The notes beneath the pieces are model-generated. The model saw nothing but the letters and a program-made list of their open reading frames with translations. It did not search any database and was not told the DNA's origin. The position numbers and the translations under genes are program-made. From Verrucomicrobiota bacterium (lineage in GTDB: Bacteria > Verrucomicrobiota > Verrucomicrobiia > JAWXBN01), in the NCBI GenBank assembly GCA_034440155.1, contig JAWXBN010000005.1, positions 1 to 36,829 on the forward strand: DNA of 36,829 bases. Direction: 5' to 3'. Position 1 is the first letter of the stretch, and each line of letters starts with the position of its first letter. Positions 26,257-34,718 of this stretch are shown here, in pieces.

Positions 26257-28194
26257 ATGATTGTAAATACTGGTGGCATACCGACAAGGGAACAATTGAT
26301 TAAGCAAAGGCAGAAAGAGTCTCCTTACTGGTGGCTAGTCCACCAGCTTGGCTCCTTGAAACTGGCCATGTTTCTCATTTTCACAATCGCCCTTGCCATC
26401 GCCATCGCGACCTTTGCTGAATCATCCTTTAGTACCAAAGTCGCCCAGGAATATATCTATAAAGCACCGTGGTTTAATCTTTGGTTGATTGTTCTTTGCG
26501 TGAATCTTTTTTCCGTCACATTGACCCGGTGGCCGTGGCAGAATAAACACCTCGGATTTATTGTGACGCATTACGGGATTATTACTTTACTTGTCGGAGC
26601 CATGATCGGTCGTATCTGGGGTTTTGAAGGGAATGTAACCCTCGATAAGGATAAACCCCTTGGACGGATTATTACCAACCGCACCATCCTCCAAGTCGAT
26701 AGTCCGAGGGACCATGCGACTTATATTACTGATGTCGATGTCTCGATGCATCCTCCTCGTCCGGAAAAAACAGTGGTCATGCCAATCCCGGACAGTGACA
26801 GGAAAATTATCCTCAGTGATTATACCGAGAGTATCCAAGCTCAACCTTATCTGGAGGCCGCCATCGATAACCCCGAGTCAGTCCCGGGAGTCAATCTCCG
26901 TTTACAAAGTGCCATGATGTCGCAGACTTTTGAGGTTCCTCTCTGGCTCAAGAAAGGTTCAGGCCTCGAGTCTTACGACCTTTTCGGATTGGCGACTTTA
27001 AAGATCGTCAAGGAACTTCCCACTTTTGACCCTGCTAAAATGATTAAACCCGGAGAAGGGATTCCTTTCAGTGAAAATCAAATTGTTTTCGCGAAGAGTC
27101 CGGAATCTACTGTGATCGATAATTCATGGGGGAAACCCAGCGGTTATATCGTTACTTTTTTGGTAGCTGAGGAGGGGACTCAAGACCGTGTGAAAATCAT
27201 TTCACCCGAGGGACTCGAAAAGACTTTCGACCTAACGGCTAAATTGCCCGCCAAATTTATCCTTGAAGATGGGGTCAATGTTTCAGTTTCGGAAAGATGG
27301 ACTGACTTCGCCATTGTCAAGGGCCGTCCGGGAAATGCGAGTAAGGAGAAAAATAATCCGGCTCTTTTCATTAATCTCTCTGGCCGTATCCAGCCAGGCC
27401 CACGGGCATCAAAATCTTTACCTCATCCAGAGTTAATCATGGCTATCCAGCCCGACGGTAGAATCATGTATATGGTCATGAGAGGGGAATATGTGACTAT
27501 GGCGGGGAAAAGTACTGAAGGTGAGCCTATTATCCCCGGTTGGGCTGATTGGTCGGTCACTCCGTTATCTGTTTTTCAAAAAGCCATTCCTCTGACAAAA
27601 AATGTTGTCCTCACTGATACCCAAGTACAGACGCTGGATCCTAAAACATTAACTCCTGCTCTTAAGGCCTCGATCAGGACATCTGAAGGTCAGGAAGGTC
27701 CGGTTCAGTGGATTCCCAGCGGAGAGGTCGTCACTCTTGAAGGTCCCGATGGCAGCCCACAGCGTGTGGGATTTGGCCTCCAAGCTCATCAAATCCCATT
27801 CCTGATTACTCTTCAGGAGTTCCAGGTTCCCCGACGACAAGGAACCGATGATCCAGCGGATTATATCAGTACCATTCAGTTCAACCATCTTAAAACTGGT
27901 GATACTTCCATCCAGACTTCTAAAATGAATCACCCAGCTACTTATCCGAATGAATGGTGGCGTCCACTTACAGGGTTGACCTATAAATTTTCCCAAGCCC
28001 AATGGGATCCTAATAACCTTAACCAGACCACACTCCAAGTCCTGTATGACCCTGGCTGGTTTTTTAAGTGGATTGGTTCATTGGGTATTTGCGCAGGGAT
28101 ATTCATTATGTTCTACTGCAAACCATATGCTAAACCGGCCACTTCTAAAAATAAGGAAATTAACCCCACCACTGATACGGCAACAATATTATGA
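26257..28194 (+). CDS. ResB/Ccs1-like cytochrome c biogenesis protein
   Basis: A 645-residue protein. Three hydrophobic segments near the N-terminus (about 33-53, 73-90 and 100-120, the last with the conserved histidine in GFIVTHYGII), a large extracytoplasmic part of about 480 residues and a final helix (about 608-628) give the ResB/Ccs1 topology. ResB and CcsA together deliver haem across the membrane and attach it to apocytochrome c (family knowledge). The stop overlaps the ccsA start by four bases, so the two are translationally coupled. The upstream Cu-ATPase may supply copper for the same respiratory chain. Confidence 0.82.
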   Translation: MIVNTGGIPTREQLIKQRQKESPYWWLVHQLGSLKLAMFLIFTIALAIAIATFAESSFSTKVAQEYIYKAPWFNLWLIVLCVNLFSVTLTRWPWQNKHLGFIVTHYGIITLLVGAMIGRIWGFEGNVTLDKDKPLGRIITNRTILQVDSPRDHATYITDVDVSMHPPRPEKTVVMPIPDSDRKIILSDYTESIQAQPYLEAAIDNPESVPGVNLRLQSAMMSQTFEVPLWLKKGSGLESYDLFGLATLKIVKELPTFDPAKMIKPGEGIPFSENQIVFAKSPESTVIDNSWGKPSGYIVTFLVAEEGTQDRVKIISPEGLEKTFDLTAKLPAKFILEDGVNVSVSERWTDFAIVKGRPGNASKEKNNPALFINLSGRIQPGPRASKSLPHPELIMAIQPDGRIMYMVMRGEYVTMAGKSTEGEPIIPGWADWSVTPLSVFQKAIPLTKNVVLTDTQVQTLDPKTLTPALKASIRTSEGQEGPVQWIPSGEVVTLEGPDGSPQRVGFGLQAHQIPFLITLQEFQVPRRQGTDDPADYISTIQFNHLKTGDTSIQTSKMNHPATYPNEWWRPLTGLTYKFSQAQWDPNNLNQTTLQVLYDPGWFFKWIGSLGICAGIFIMFYCKPYAKPATSKNKEINPTTDTATIL

Positions 28195-29876
28195 TGAAAC
28201 GATTTTTTTCTCTATTACCCGCCTTACTCCTCTTTTTACCCGTATGGTTAAGTGCTCAAGTTGATCCAACGACATTAGACGGGCTCGTTATCCAATCAGG
28301 CGGACGCCAGAAACCATTCGGTGTTTTCACAGCCGAAACCCTCCAGTCATTGACCGGTAAAAAGGAATTCAAACCCAGTTTCTCAGAAAAAATACTTCCT
28401 GCCGGTGAGGTTCTTTTGGAAATCTGGTTTAATCCACAAAAATGGTCCAAGGAAGAAATCATCCTCGTGGACTACCAGCCCTTACGCAAATTGCTCGGGA
28501 TGGATGGGAAAAAGAAATTAGCCTCTTTCGAGTCGATAGTCTCAAATCAGGAATTTGTGAGAGCCTTTGAGAGCCTGCAAAAACAGAAACGCCAAAAACC
28601 CAATGATAAACTCGACCCCCTACAAAAGGATGTAGAGTCGGTTTCAGGCCGTTTGCATATTTTTGAAGGGCTTGTGTCAGGTGATGCGTACCGGGTGATT
28701 CCTCCTGCGCCGAACGGGAGTATCGAGTTTATCCCCGTGCAGTTACTAGGTTCTGCCTACCAGAAGGAACAGGCATTGCCTGTGGCGGAAGCCTTTGACC
28801 AGATGAGGTCGGCATACCTAAAAAATGATCCTTCTGAATTTAAGGTGGCTGCTACCCGGTTTAAAGAGCTTGCCGGAGGAATTAACCCCGCAGCGAGTAT
28901 TAGCCCGTGGAAAGTGCATTTAGAGAATTTTTATTTTAAATTCCATCCTTTCCGCTGGGCTTGGATCGCTTATTTGGGGGCATTTGTTTCCTTGCTGGCG
29001 ATTATGAATCAGAAAAAGGGTTATCGGATTGCTTGGGCACTGGTATTGACGGGCTTATTGCTCCAAATATCCGGATTTGTCATGCGTATTATTATTTCGG
29101 AGAGGGCGCCGGTGACAAATATGTATGAGACAGTCATCTGGTTATCCTTTGGTGTCTCGATTTTTGCTATTATCCTCGAGTGGAAATATCGCTGTCGTTA
29201 TTATCTGCTTGGTGCTTTACCCGTCTCTATTTTATCTCTTTTACTCGCGGACTCCCTGCCGAATGTCTTGAATGACTCGATACGGCCTTTGATGCCCGTG
29301 CTCCAGCATAATTTCTGGCTTACTGTGCATGTGCTGATGATCACATCTTCTTATGCAGCATTTGCCCTCGCTTTGGGAGTGGCCCATATTATTCTCGGAA
29401 AAGTCCTCTTCTCAAAAAAACATACTATTGAGGCCTCACTCTATAATTACCTCTATAAAACCATTCAGATCGGGGTTTTATTGTTAGCCATCGGTACGAT
29501 TCTTGGTGGTGTCTGGGCAAATTATTCTTGGGGCCGCTTCTGGGATTGGGATCCGAAAGAAACTTGGGCATTGGTGGCCTTTATGAGTTACTTATTTATC
29601 TTGCATGGACGGATTGCCGGTTGGTGGGGTGGTTTTGGATTGGCCATCGGTTCGGTGATTGGATTCATGGCTATTCTTATGGCTTGGTATGGGGTTAATT
29701 TTGTTTTGGGGGTAGGGCTGCACAGTTATGGATTTGGTGCGGGCGGTATTGAGTACGCACTAGCTTTTGTAATTGCTGAATTGATTTTTGCGGGGGCCGC
29801 ACTCTATACTTACACAAAAATCAAAACCCAAACACGCACGCACGACAAAGCCCTAGATGCAGTGGATAAAAACTAA
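28191..29876 (+). CDS. CcsA/ResC-like cytochrome c biogenesis protein with N-terminal periplasmic domain
   Basis: A 561-residue protein. It has a signal peptide (1-22, FFSLLPALLLFLPVWLSAQ), an extracytoplasmic region of about 230 residues, then a polytopic part from about 255. The haem-handling WWD motif is WGRFWDWDPKETW (447-459), with conserved histidines at 380 (WLTVHVLMITSSYAA) and in GLHSYGFG near the end. This is the CcsA core preceded by an extra domain, an arrangement common in Bacteroidetes and PVC bacteria. It overlaps ResB by four bases and the PHP gene by one base. One GCAAWTTGC copy lies at 28486-28494 (Lys-Leu). Confidence 0.88.
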   Translation: MMKRFFSLLPALLLFLPVWLSAQVDPTTLDGLVIQSGGRQKPFGVFTAETLQSLTGKKEFKPSFSEKILPAGEVLLEIWFNPQKWSKEEIILVDYQPLRKLLGMDGKKKLASFESIVSNQEFVRAFESLQKQKRQKPNDKLDPLQKDVESVSGRLHIFEGLVSGDAYRVIPPAPNGSIEFIPVQLLGSAYQKEQALPVAEAFDQMRSAYLKNDPSEFKVAATRFKELAGGINPAASISPWKVHLENFYFKFHPFRWAWIAYLGAFVSLLAIMNQKKGYRIAWALVLTGLLLQISGFVMRIIISERAPVTNMYETVIWLSFGVSIFAIILEWKYRCRYYLLGALPVSILSLLLADSLPNVLNDSIRPLMPVLQHNFWLTVHVLMITSSYAAFALALGVAHIILGKVLFSKKHTIEASLYNYLYKTIQIGVLLLAIGTILGGVWANYSWGRFWDWDPKETWALVAFMSYLFILHGRIAGWWGGFGLAIGSVIGFMAILMAWYGVNFVLGVGLHSYGFGAGGIEYALAFVIAELIFAGAALYTYTKIKTQTRTHDKALDAVDKN

Positions 29877-30706
29877 TGACCAAACAAGAGAATATATGCG
29901 ACCTTCATCTCCATTCGACTTGCTCGGATGGGACTGATTCGCCCAGTGAGGTGGTTCGTAGGGCAGCAGAAAAGGGTTTCAGGGCGATTTCCCTGACCGA
30001 TCATGACACCGTCCAAGGGTTAAAAGTCTTTCATCAGGCTGGAAAAGAGTATGGAGTGGAAACGATTAACGGGGTGGAGATCACTTCAGAGATTAATGGC
30101 CGTGAAATCCATATCCTCGGATATTTTGTGGATATGGATGATCCTGTACTTTTATCCTCACTAAAGGACCAGGAAAATCACCGCCTCACACGCGTGAGCA
30201 GGATGTTAGTAAAACTCCAGGCCTTGGGGCTTCAAATTTCCGAAGAGGATATGAAGGTTTACTCAGATAAAGGCACGGTCGGTCGCCCCCACCTCGCCAT
30301 GGCCCTCGTGCAAAAAGGTTATGCCCACTCGATCGATGATGCTTTCGGCAGGTATTTGATCAGGTCGGGTTCTGCTTTTGTGGAGAAACCAAGGATATCC
30401 GCAAAAGAAGCGATCCGGGTGATCCGAGCCTCCAGCGGGGTAGCTATTTTGGCCCATCCCGGGATTACCCACGTAGACACCAGCATCCGCAATCTCGTCG
30501 CTCAAGGTCTCCAAGGCATTGAGGTCTGGCATATTCGTCATGATGAAAAACAGAATATGCGTTACCTCAAAATCTGCCACGAGCTCAATCTTGCCGCGAC
30601 TGGAGGTTCAGATTGCCATGGGCATTTGAAGGGCCCCGAGCTTATGGGCAAAGTCCGTGTCCCTTACGAAAGAGTTGAACAACTCAAGAGCCTGAAAGCG
30701 GCTTGA
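29876..30706 (+). CDS. PHP-domain phosphoesterase (TrpH/RNase AM-like)
   Basis: A 276-residue PHP metallo-phosphoesterase. Metal ligands appear in order: HLHS (H11, H13 in DLHLHSTCSDGT), TDHD (D42-D44), the E and H of the EITSEINGREIHILGY block, the histidine in ILAHPG and the C-terminal GGSDCHG. This pattern matches the E. coli YciV/RNase AM group, which removes 5' nucleotides from short RNAs or hydrolyses 3',5'-nucleoside bisphosphates. The start codon overlaps the ccsA stop by one base (TAATG), so it is translated from the ccs operon although no functional link is obvious. Confidence 0.87.
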   Translation: MTKQENICDLHLHSTCSDGTDSPSEVVRRAAEKGFRAISLTDHDTVQGLKVFHQAGKEYGVETINGVEITSEINGREIHILGYFVDMDDPVLLSSLKDQENHRLTRVSRMLVKLQALGLQISEEDMKVYSDKGTVGRPHLAMALVQKGYAHSIDDAFGRYLIRSGSAFVEKPRISAKEAIRVIRASSGVAILAHPGITHVDTSIRNLVAQGLQGIEVWHIRHDEKQNMRYLKICHELNLAATGGSDCHGHLKGPELMGKVRVPYERVEQLKSLKAA

Positions 30707-30743
30707 GCTTAAAATTCCTTATCCTGAACTACTAGAAATAATC

Positions 30744-30768
30744 GGGAGCTTTTGTGATTCTTGCTCCC
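30744..30768. terminator. Possible bidirectional terminator hairpin
   Basis: GGGAGC (30744-30749) pairs perfectly with GCTCCC (30763-30768) around a 13-base loop, exactly between the convergent PHP gene and the acetolactate-decarboxylase-like gene. There is no proper T-run on either strand, so termination is plausible by position but not proven. Confidence 0.35.
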
Positions 30769-30776
30769 TTGATATC

Positions 30777-31730
30777 TCAAGCCAAAGACAGATTCCGGAT
30801 GGGTTGCCACGAGACGTCGAGGTTTTTGATTTCCATGACGAGGTCTTTGAGTGGCCAGACGGAGATTTTAACCCCGCCGGTTTTCATCCGTACAATGTGC
30901 CCACCGCAATTCGAACCAGTTTCAAAACCGTGGATATGGAGGGGATGAGTAGCTACTGAGATAATATTTTGGACCGTTGGGTTTGCGGCGTATATCCCGC
31001 CGACACTCCATTGTCCGGGGCCGTATTCAGCGAGTTTAAGGTTATTTTTGGCATTGTAGCCGTCGGTGAGTTTGAGTCCTTCTAAGGGAAGGTAAAAAGC
31101 CGTTGCATAGCTGACAAAGTCGAATGGTCCATTCACGTGGACTGCGGCCAAACCGATATTAGATTCAATCATTTTTTCTTGGATCCATTCGTGGAGATGG
31201 TCTGTCTCGGGGGTTTCCCATGTCTGAACGGTAGAGGGATCACAGACCGCTGCCGCGAGGAATGGAAATGTAGGAATATCGCCGTTTTCGCCCAAGGAAG
31301 GGGTTTGAAGCACCGGACCTGATTCAGAAGGGCGTTGCCGTGTGATATCGATAATGTGCATGGGGGAAACCCCCTCCGGATCAGACCAATAAACCTTCGG
31401 TTCACCGACAGTCCCTTGGATAATGATTTCCCCATTTCGCTTGAACCAATTAGTCGTTCCTATCCCGATCAGAGGCCAGTCTTTTGGATAAACGGAGATC
31501 TCATTGGCCACACTTTTCCATTGTACCGTATGGAAAAAATCGCCCAACAGGAGGCGTTCAACCGTGTTATATGAAAAGAGTGAGGCTCGGAGCGATGTCA
31601 TCGGGGTCATGAAGGAAATGGATACCTCGAAGGCCTCTTTTTGGCTACATCTTTTTCTCGTTTTATCCAGATGACTTACCATCACAAACTCCCTCCCGGT
31701 AAGTGCCCAAAGCAATTTGCCCATGCGCAT
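30777..31730 (-). CDS. Acetolactate decarboxylase-like protein
   Basis: A 317-residue protein whose C-terminal half shows the alpha-acetolactate decarboxylase metal site: H265-x-H267-x10-H278 (LHIHGFETGSNCGGHIV), the same spacing as 'HLHF ... GGHV' in the known enzymes. Upstream, IGIGTTNWFKRNGEIIIQG matches 'GLGTF-x-LDGE', VHVNGPFDFV matches the 'I-x-G-x-F' strand, and SVGGIYA corresponds to 'vGf'. The fold is therefore likely the same, but the protein is longer and diverged, so the substrate may not be acetolactate. No acetolactate synthase or butanediol gene is nearby. The start is uncertain: ATG 31730 or 31724, or a TTG at 31751. A GCAAWTTGC copy lies at 31712-31720, inside the first codons. 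Confidence 0.6.
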   Translation of the reverse strand: MRMGKLLWALTGREFVMVSHLDKTRKRCSQKEAFEVSISFMTPMTSLRASLFSYNTVERLLLGDFFHTVQWKSVANEISVYPKDWPLIGIGTTNWFKRNGEIIIQGTVGEPKVYWSDPEGVSPMHIIDITRQRPSESGPVLQTPSLGENGDIPTFPFLAAAVCDPSTVQTWETPETDHLHEWIQEKMIESNIGLAAVHVNGPFDFVSYATAFYLPLEGLKLTDGYNAKNNLKLAEYGPGQWSVGGIYAANPTVQNIISVATHPLHIHGFETGSNCGGHIVRMKTGGVKISVWPLKDLVMEIKNLDVSWQPIRNLSLA

Positions 31731-31751
31731 ACGGAAAGCCAGGCCTGACAA

Positions 31752-31904
31752 AAAATAGGGGACACCCCTTGTCGTTGGGGCAAGAATGAGAGATTACAAT
31801 TTGCATCAGTAACAGTGGCGGGTTATAGTCTCGCGGATTGCCTGCGAGGAAAATCATGCAGGAGAATGTATAGACCTTTACTTTAATAAGGAATTTAAAA
31901 AGTC
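31752..31904 (+). promoter_or_regulatory. Leader region upstream of ftsY with strong hairpins
   Basis: CTCGCGG (31830-31836) pairs with CC-T-GCGAG (31841-31848) leaving a four-base loop. A competing pair CCTGC/GCAGG (31841-31845, 31858-31862) would exclude it. Further up, GGGG (31758-31761) can pair with CCCC (31765-31768), which can instead pair with GGGG (31777-31780). The gap may thus hold a switching 5' leader for ftsY-ribD, but it matches no riboswitch I recognise. An AGGAA about 12 bases before the ftsY ATG may serve as ribosome binding site. Confidence 0.3.
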
Positions 31905-32795
31905 ATGTTTGGAATAATCAATAAGCTGAAAACAGGGCTGCAAAAAGCGCGGGTCGGGATAGTCAGGGCTTTTAGCGGTGAAAAACTGGATTTTGATTCG
32001 CTTGAGGCGGCCTTGCTCCAGGCTGACTTCGGACTTTCCATGACGGAGAAAGTCATGAAAGCTGTCCGTGAACGTGCCAGTGTGACCGTAAAGGTCGATG
32101 ACTTACGTGAAGTAGCCATTAATGAAATCCTCTCTGTCTATGGGGACAATGAGGAATATCCCCTGGCAACAGCCTCCACCGGCCCGACGGTTATTCTCGT
32201 GGTCGGAGTCAATGGTACGGGAAAAACGACGACTTGTGCCAAAATCGGGTACCGCCTCAAAAATGCCGGACAGAAGCCTACCCTTGTGGCGGCGGATACA
32301 TTCCGGGCTGCGGCGATTGAACAGCTCAAAATGTGGAGTGAACGCTTGGGAATACATTCTGTCCTCGGCACCTATGGGGCTGATCCCGCTTCGGTGGCTT
32401 ATGATGGGGTGACCCAAGGTATGACAAATCAGTCGGACGTTATTTTGATTGATACAGCCGGGCGCCTCCATAATAAAGCGCATCTCATGGCTGAACTCGA
32501 AAAAGTCCGTCGTGTTATCGGTAAAAAAATCCCGGATGCGCCACACGAGACGATCCTGGTGCTGGACGGTTCCACCGGTGCTAATGCCCTGAATCAAGCG
32601 CGCGAATTCCACAAGATTACCCCGCTAACTGGATTAGTCATAACCAAGCTAGATGGGACCAGTAAAGGTGGCATCATTGTCGCAATCCAGAATGAACTCA
32701 AAATCCCTGTCAAATTCATCGGATTAGGCGAGCAAGCCGACGATTTGCAGCCATTCCAACCAAAGGAATTTGTCCGGAGTTTATTCACGGAATAG
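31905..32795 (+). CDS. ftsY: Signal recognition particle receptor FtsY
   Basis: A 296-residue SRP-family GTPase (NG domains only) that docks ribosome-SRP complexes at the inner membrane for co-translational insertion. N domain about 1-85; the G1 P-loop is GVNGTGKTTT (101-110), DTFRAAAIEQL (131-141) is the insertion-box region, DTAGR lies at 183-187, and TKLD (247-250) gives guanine specificity. The acidic A domain of E. coli FtsY is absent and membrane contact would rely on the N-terminal helix FGIINKLKTGLQKAR. GVNGTGKTT marks FtsY rather than Ffh ('GLQGSGKTT'). It leads ribD by 24 bases. Confidence 0.96.
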   Translation: MFGIINKLKTGLQKARVGIVRAFSGEKLDFDSLEAALLQADFGLSMTEKVMKAVRERASVTVKVDDLREVAINEILSVYGDNEEYPLATASTGPTVILVVGVNGTGKTTTCAKIGYRLKNAGQKPTLVAADTFRAAAIEQLKMWSERLGIHSVLGTYGADPASVAYDGVTQGMTNQSDVILIDTAGRLHNKAHLMAELEKVRRVIGKKIPDAPHETILVLDGSTGANALNQAREFHKITPLTGLVITKLDGTSKGGIIVAIQNELKIPVKFIGLGEQADDLQPFQPKEFVRSLFTE

Positions 32796-32819
32796 GGGAT
32801 ACTTTATTCTGGGAGATTT

Positions 32820-33950
32820 ATGAAAAAAACAGATCGGATAGACGGGAGATTCATGCGGCAGGCCCTGAATTTAGCCATGAAAGGGGCTGGCACCGTTTCC
32901 CCAAATCCGATGGTGGGGGCTGTGATTGTTAAAGCAGGGAAAATAATCGGGAAAGGTTACCACCAAAAAGCAGGTCTTGCCCATGCGGAGGTTAATGCCG
33001 TCCGGGACGCCAAAGCACGAAAAGCAAATTGCGCGGGGGCCACGATTTATGTAACCCTGGAGCCTTGTTCTTCAATTGGCCGCACCGCACCTTGCACCGA
33101 TTTAATTATTCGTGAGCAATTTGCGCGGGTGGTCATCGGATGTCTCGATCCTGATAAGCGGCATGCAGGAAAAGGGTTCGCAATCCTCGGGAATGCTGGG
33201 ATACAAGTAGATGCCGGATGTTTGGAGGATGAGTGTCTGGCCCTTAACCGCATTTTCTTTACTCATAAAATCCTCAAACGCCCGTATTTCATTGGAAAAA
33301 TCGCCCTGACTAAGGACGACAAAATCAATGGGCACCCCGGTAAATGGATCACCACAGCTCTTTCCCGAAAACACGCCCATTATTTAAGATTCCAGACTGA
33401 TGCCGTTATGGTGGGGGCCGGAACTGTTCTTGCGGATAACCCTTCACTCACCCTCCGACACGGTTACGATTCTAAGGGTAAGGAGCAACCCTGGCGTATT
33501 ATCCTTGATTCAAAAGGACTCGTGCCAGCCACGAGCAAATTGCTCTCGGATGAATTCCGCAATAAAACGCTCCATCTCAGCGGAAAATCATTTCCCAAAC
33601 AAAAAGGCCGATTGGTCCCGCAGCAAATTGCACGGTGGCTGGCCGGTAAAAATATTTCCTCTTGTCTGATTGAAGGCGGGGTAAAGGTGCTGGAATCCTT
33701 TTTTAAAGCGGGATTGATTGATGAATTCTACCTCTACGAATCGACCACGGTTAAGTCAGTGGATTCAAATTCCCTAGATGGGCGCAAATTGCTGCGTTAT
33801 CTCGGGAGGCAGAGCTACAGGGTAGAGTCTCGGGGCGCAAAGTCTCGGGATCGCTTGACCCGTTACATTTCATCATCGTCACAGGCGTTATTACGGACGA
33901 TTTCAGCTAAACGTCGCCGCCGTGCGGCTGTGCTTCCTAAAAGGAAATAG
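32820..33950 (+). CDS. ribD: Bifunctional riboflavin deaminase/reductase
   Basis: A 376-residue enzyme for the second and third steps of riboflavin synthesis. The deaminase domain (about 1-145) has zinc ligands in HAE (55-57) and PCSSIGRTAPC (82-92; the usual 'PCSH' histidine is serine here). The reductase domain (about 150-350) has KIALTKDDKINGHPGKW, DAVMVGAGTVLADNPSLTLR and LIEGGVKVLESFF. A GGGAG ribosome binding site lies five bases before the ATG. The last 29 codons, rich in Arg and Ser, lie antisense to the C-terminus of the next gene and are probably an extension past the domain. Five GCAAWTTGC copies fall in this gene, the densest run in the window. Confidence 0.94.
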   Translation: MKKTDRIDGRFMRQALNLAMKGAGTVSPNPMVGAVIVKAGKIIGKGYHQKAGLAHAEVNAVRDAKARKANCAGATIYVTLEPCSSIGRTAPCTDLIIREQFARVVIGCLDPDKRHAGKGFAILGNAGIQVDAGCLEDECLALNRIFFTHKILKRPYFIGKIALTKDDKINGHPGKWITTALSRKHAHYLRFQTDAVMVGAGTVLADNPSLTLRHGYDSKGKEQPWRIILDSKGLVPATSKLLSDEFRNKTLHLSGKSFPKQKGRLVPQQIARWLAGKNISSCLIEGGVKVLESFFKAGLIDEFYLYESTTVKSVDSNSLDGRKLLRYLGRQSYRVESRGAKSRDRLTRYISSSSQALLRTISAKRRRRAAVLPKRK

Positions 33951-34708
33951 ATACCGTAAACCAGAAGGAAAATAAGCTGGATATCGATCAGGAAAAAGCG
34001 GACCCAAAAATAGATTGAGCAGATGAGTAGTGCAGGGATAGTCGCACAACATGATATTTTTGAAATCTGACTGATTGTCAGGAAAGAACCGGTCAGTTTC
34101 TCAAGGGCAAATGTGCTCCCGATAAAAAATAGATTAATAAAGAAGCCGTAGAAGAGGATCATGAACCCGACAAAAAAAAGGCCAAAAACGAAGATGATCA
34201 TCTTTAGGCTGGCTGAGAGGTAGTCCTCGACATATTTGGCATTGATCCGGCCATCCGGCAGATGCTTGAAGGTAATCTCTTGTTTCGCGGGGAAAGGGCC
34301 TTTGAGTGCCTCCATCTGGATGCCTTGGGAAGCTACGGCGAAGGTCATTGAAAGATTTGAGGACGTGATCGTAGGATAATTTGTCGAGGAAGTGTCAATG
34401 ACCAGCTCATAGGGTTCACTCCCGCCAGTAGCTGCCTCGATTTTACCCTTATAGATAAAAGGGGTTGTGGATTCCGAAGAGAGGACTCCCGCTTTTATGG
34501 TCAGAGGTGGGAGGGTTTTTTCGACCCAAGCACCACTTTCCTCTGCGATTTGTTTGGCAAACGGAATCATGCTGAGGGCATTGGCCACGATGATGATGAT
34601 AATAAAGCGGAAGAGTAACCAAAAGATTTGACCGAATGAATGGTCGATGACTTTCGCATAAAAGCTCATTGTACTGAGACTTTGGAGAATAGAGATGAAT
34701 AAGGGCAT
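33863..34708 (-). CDS. DUF1189-like membrane protein
   Basis: A 281-residue protein from ATG 34708, ten bases after the def stop; an ATG at 34744 inside def would add 12 residues. It has an N-terminal helix (about 28-50), an extracytoplasmic beta-rich domain (about 60-165, with PFIYKGKI and YELVIDTSST reminiscent of DUF1189's 'iDTTg') and a block of three or four helices at about 165-262. The tail AARRRRLAEIVRN is basic. The role is unknown; in the family these are predicted membrane proteins without assigned function. Its 3' end overlaps ribD by 88 bases in convergent orientation, which is unusually long. Confidence 0.6.
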   Translation of the reverse strand: MPLFISILQSLSTMSFYAKVIDHSFGQIFWLLFRFIIIIIVANALSMIPFAKQIAEESGAWVEKTLPPLTIKAGVLSSESTTPFIYKGKIEAATGGSEPYELVIDTSSTNYPTITSSNLSMTFAVASQGIQMEALKGPFPAKQEITFKHLPDGRINAKYVEDYLSASLKMIIFVFGLFFVGFMILFYGFFINLFFIGSTFALEKLTGSFLTISQISKISCCATIPALLICSIYFWVRFFLIDIQLIFLLVYGIYFLLGSTAARRRRLAEIVRNNACDDDEM

Positions 34709-34718
34709 GGATAAAACT

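Noticed and set aside
33024-33792. Closely spaced short repeats that could suggest a CRISPR array
   Set aside because: The repeats are only 9 bp, irregularly spaced, in both orientations and inside the ribD coding frame.
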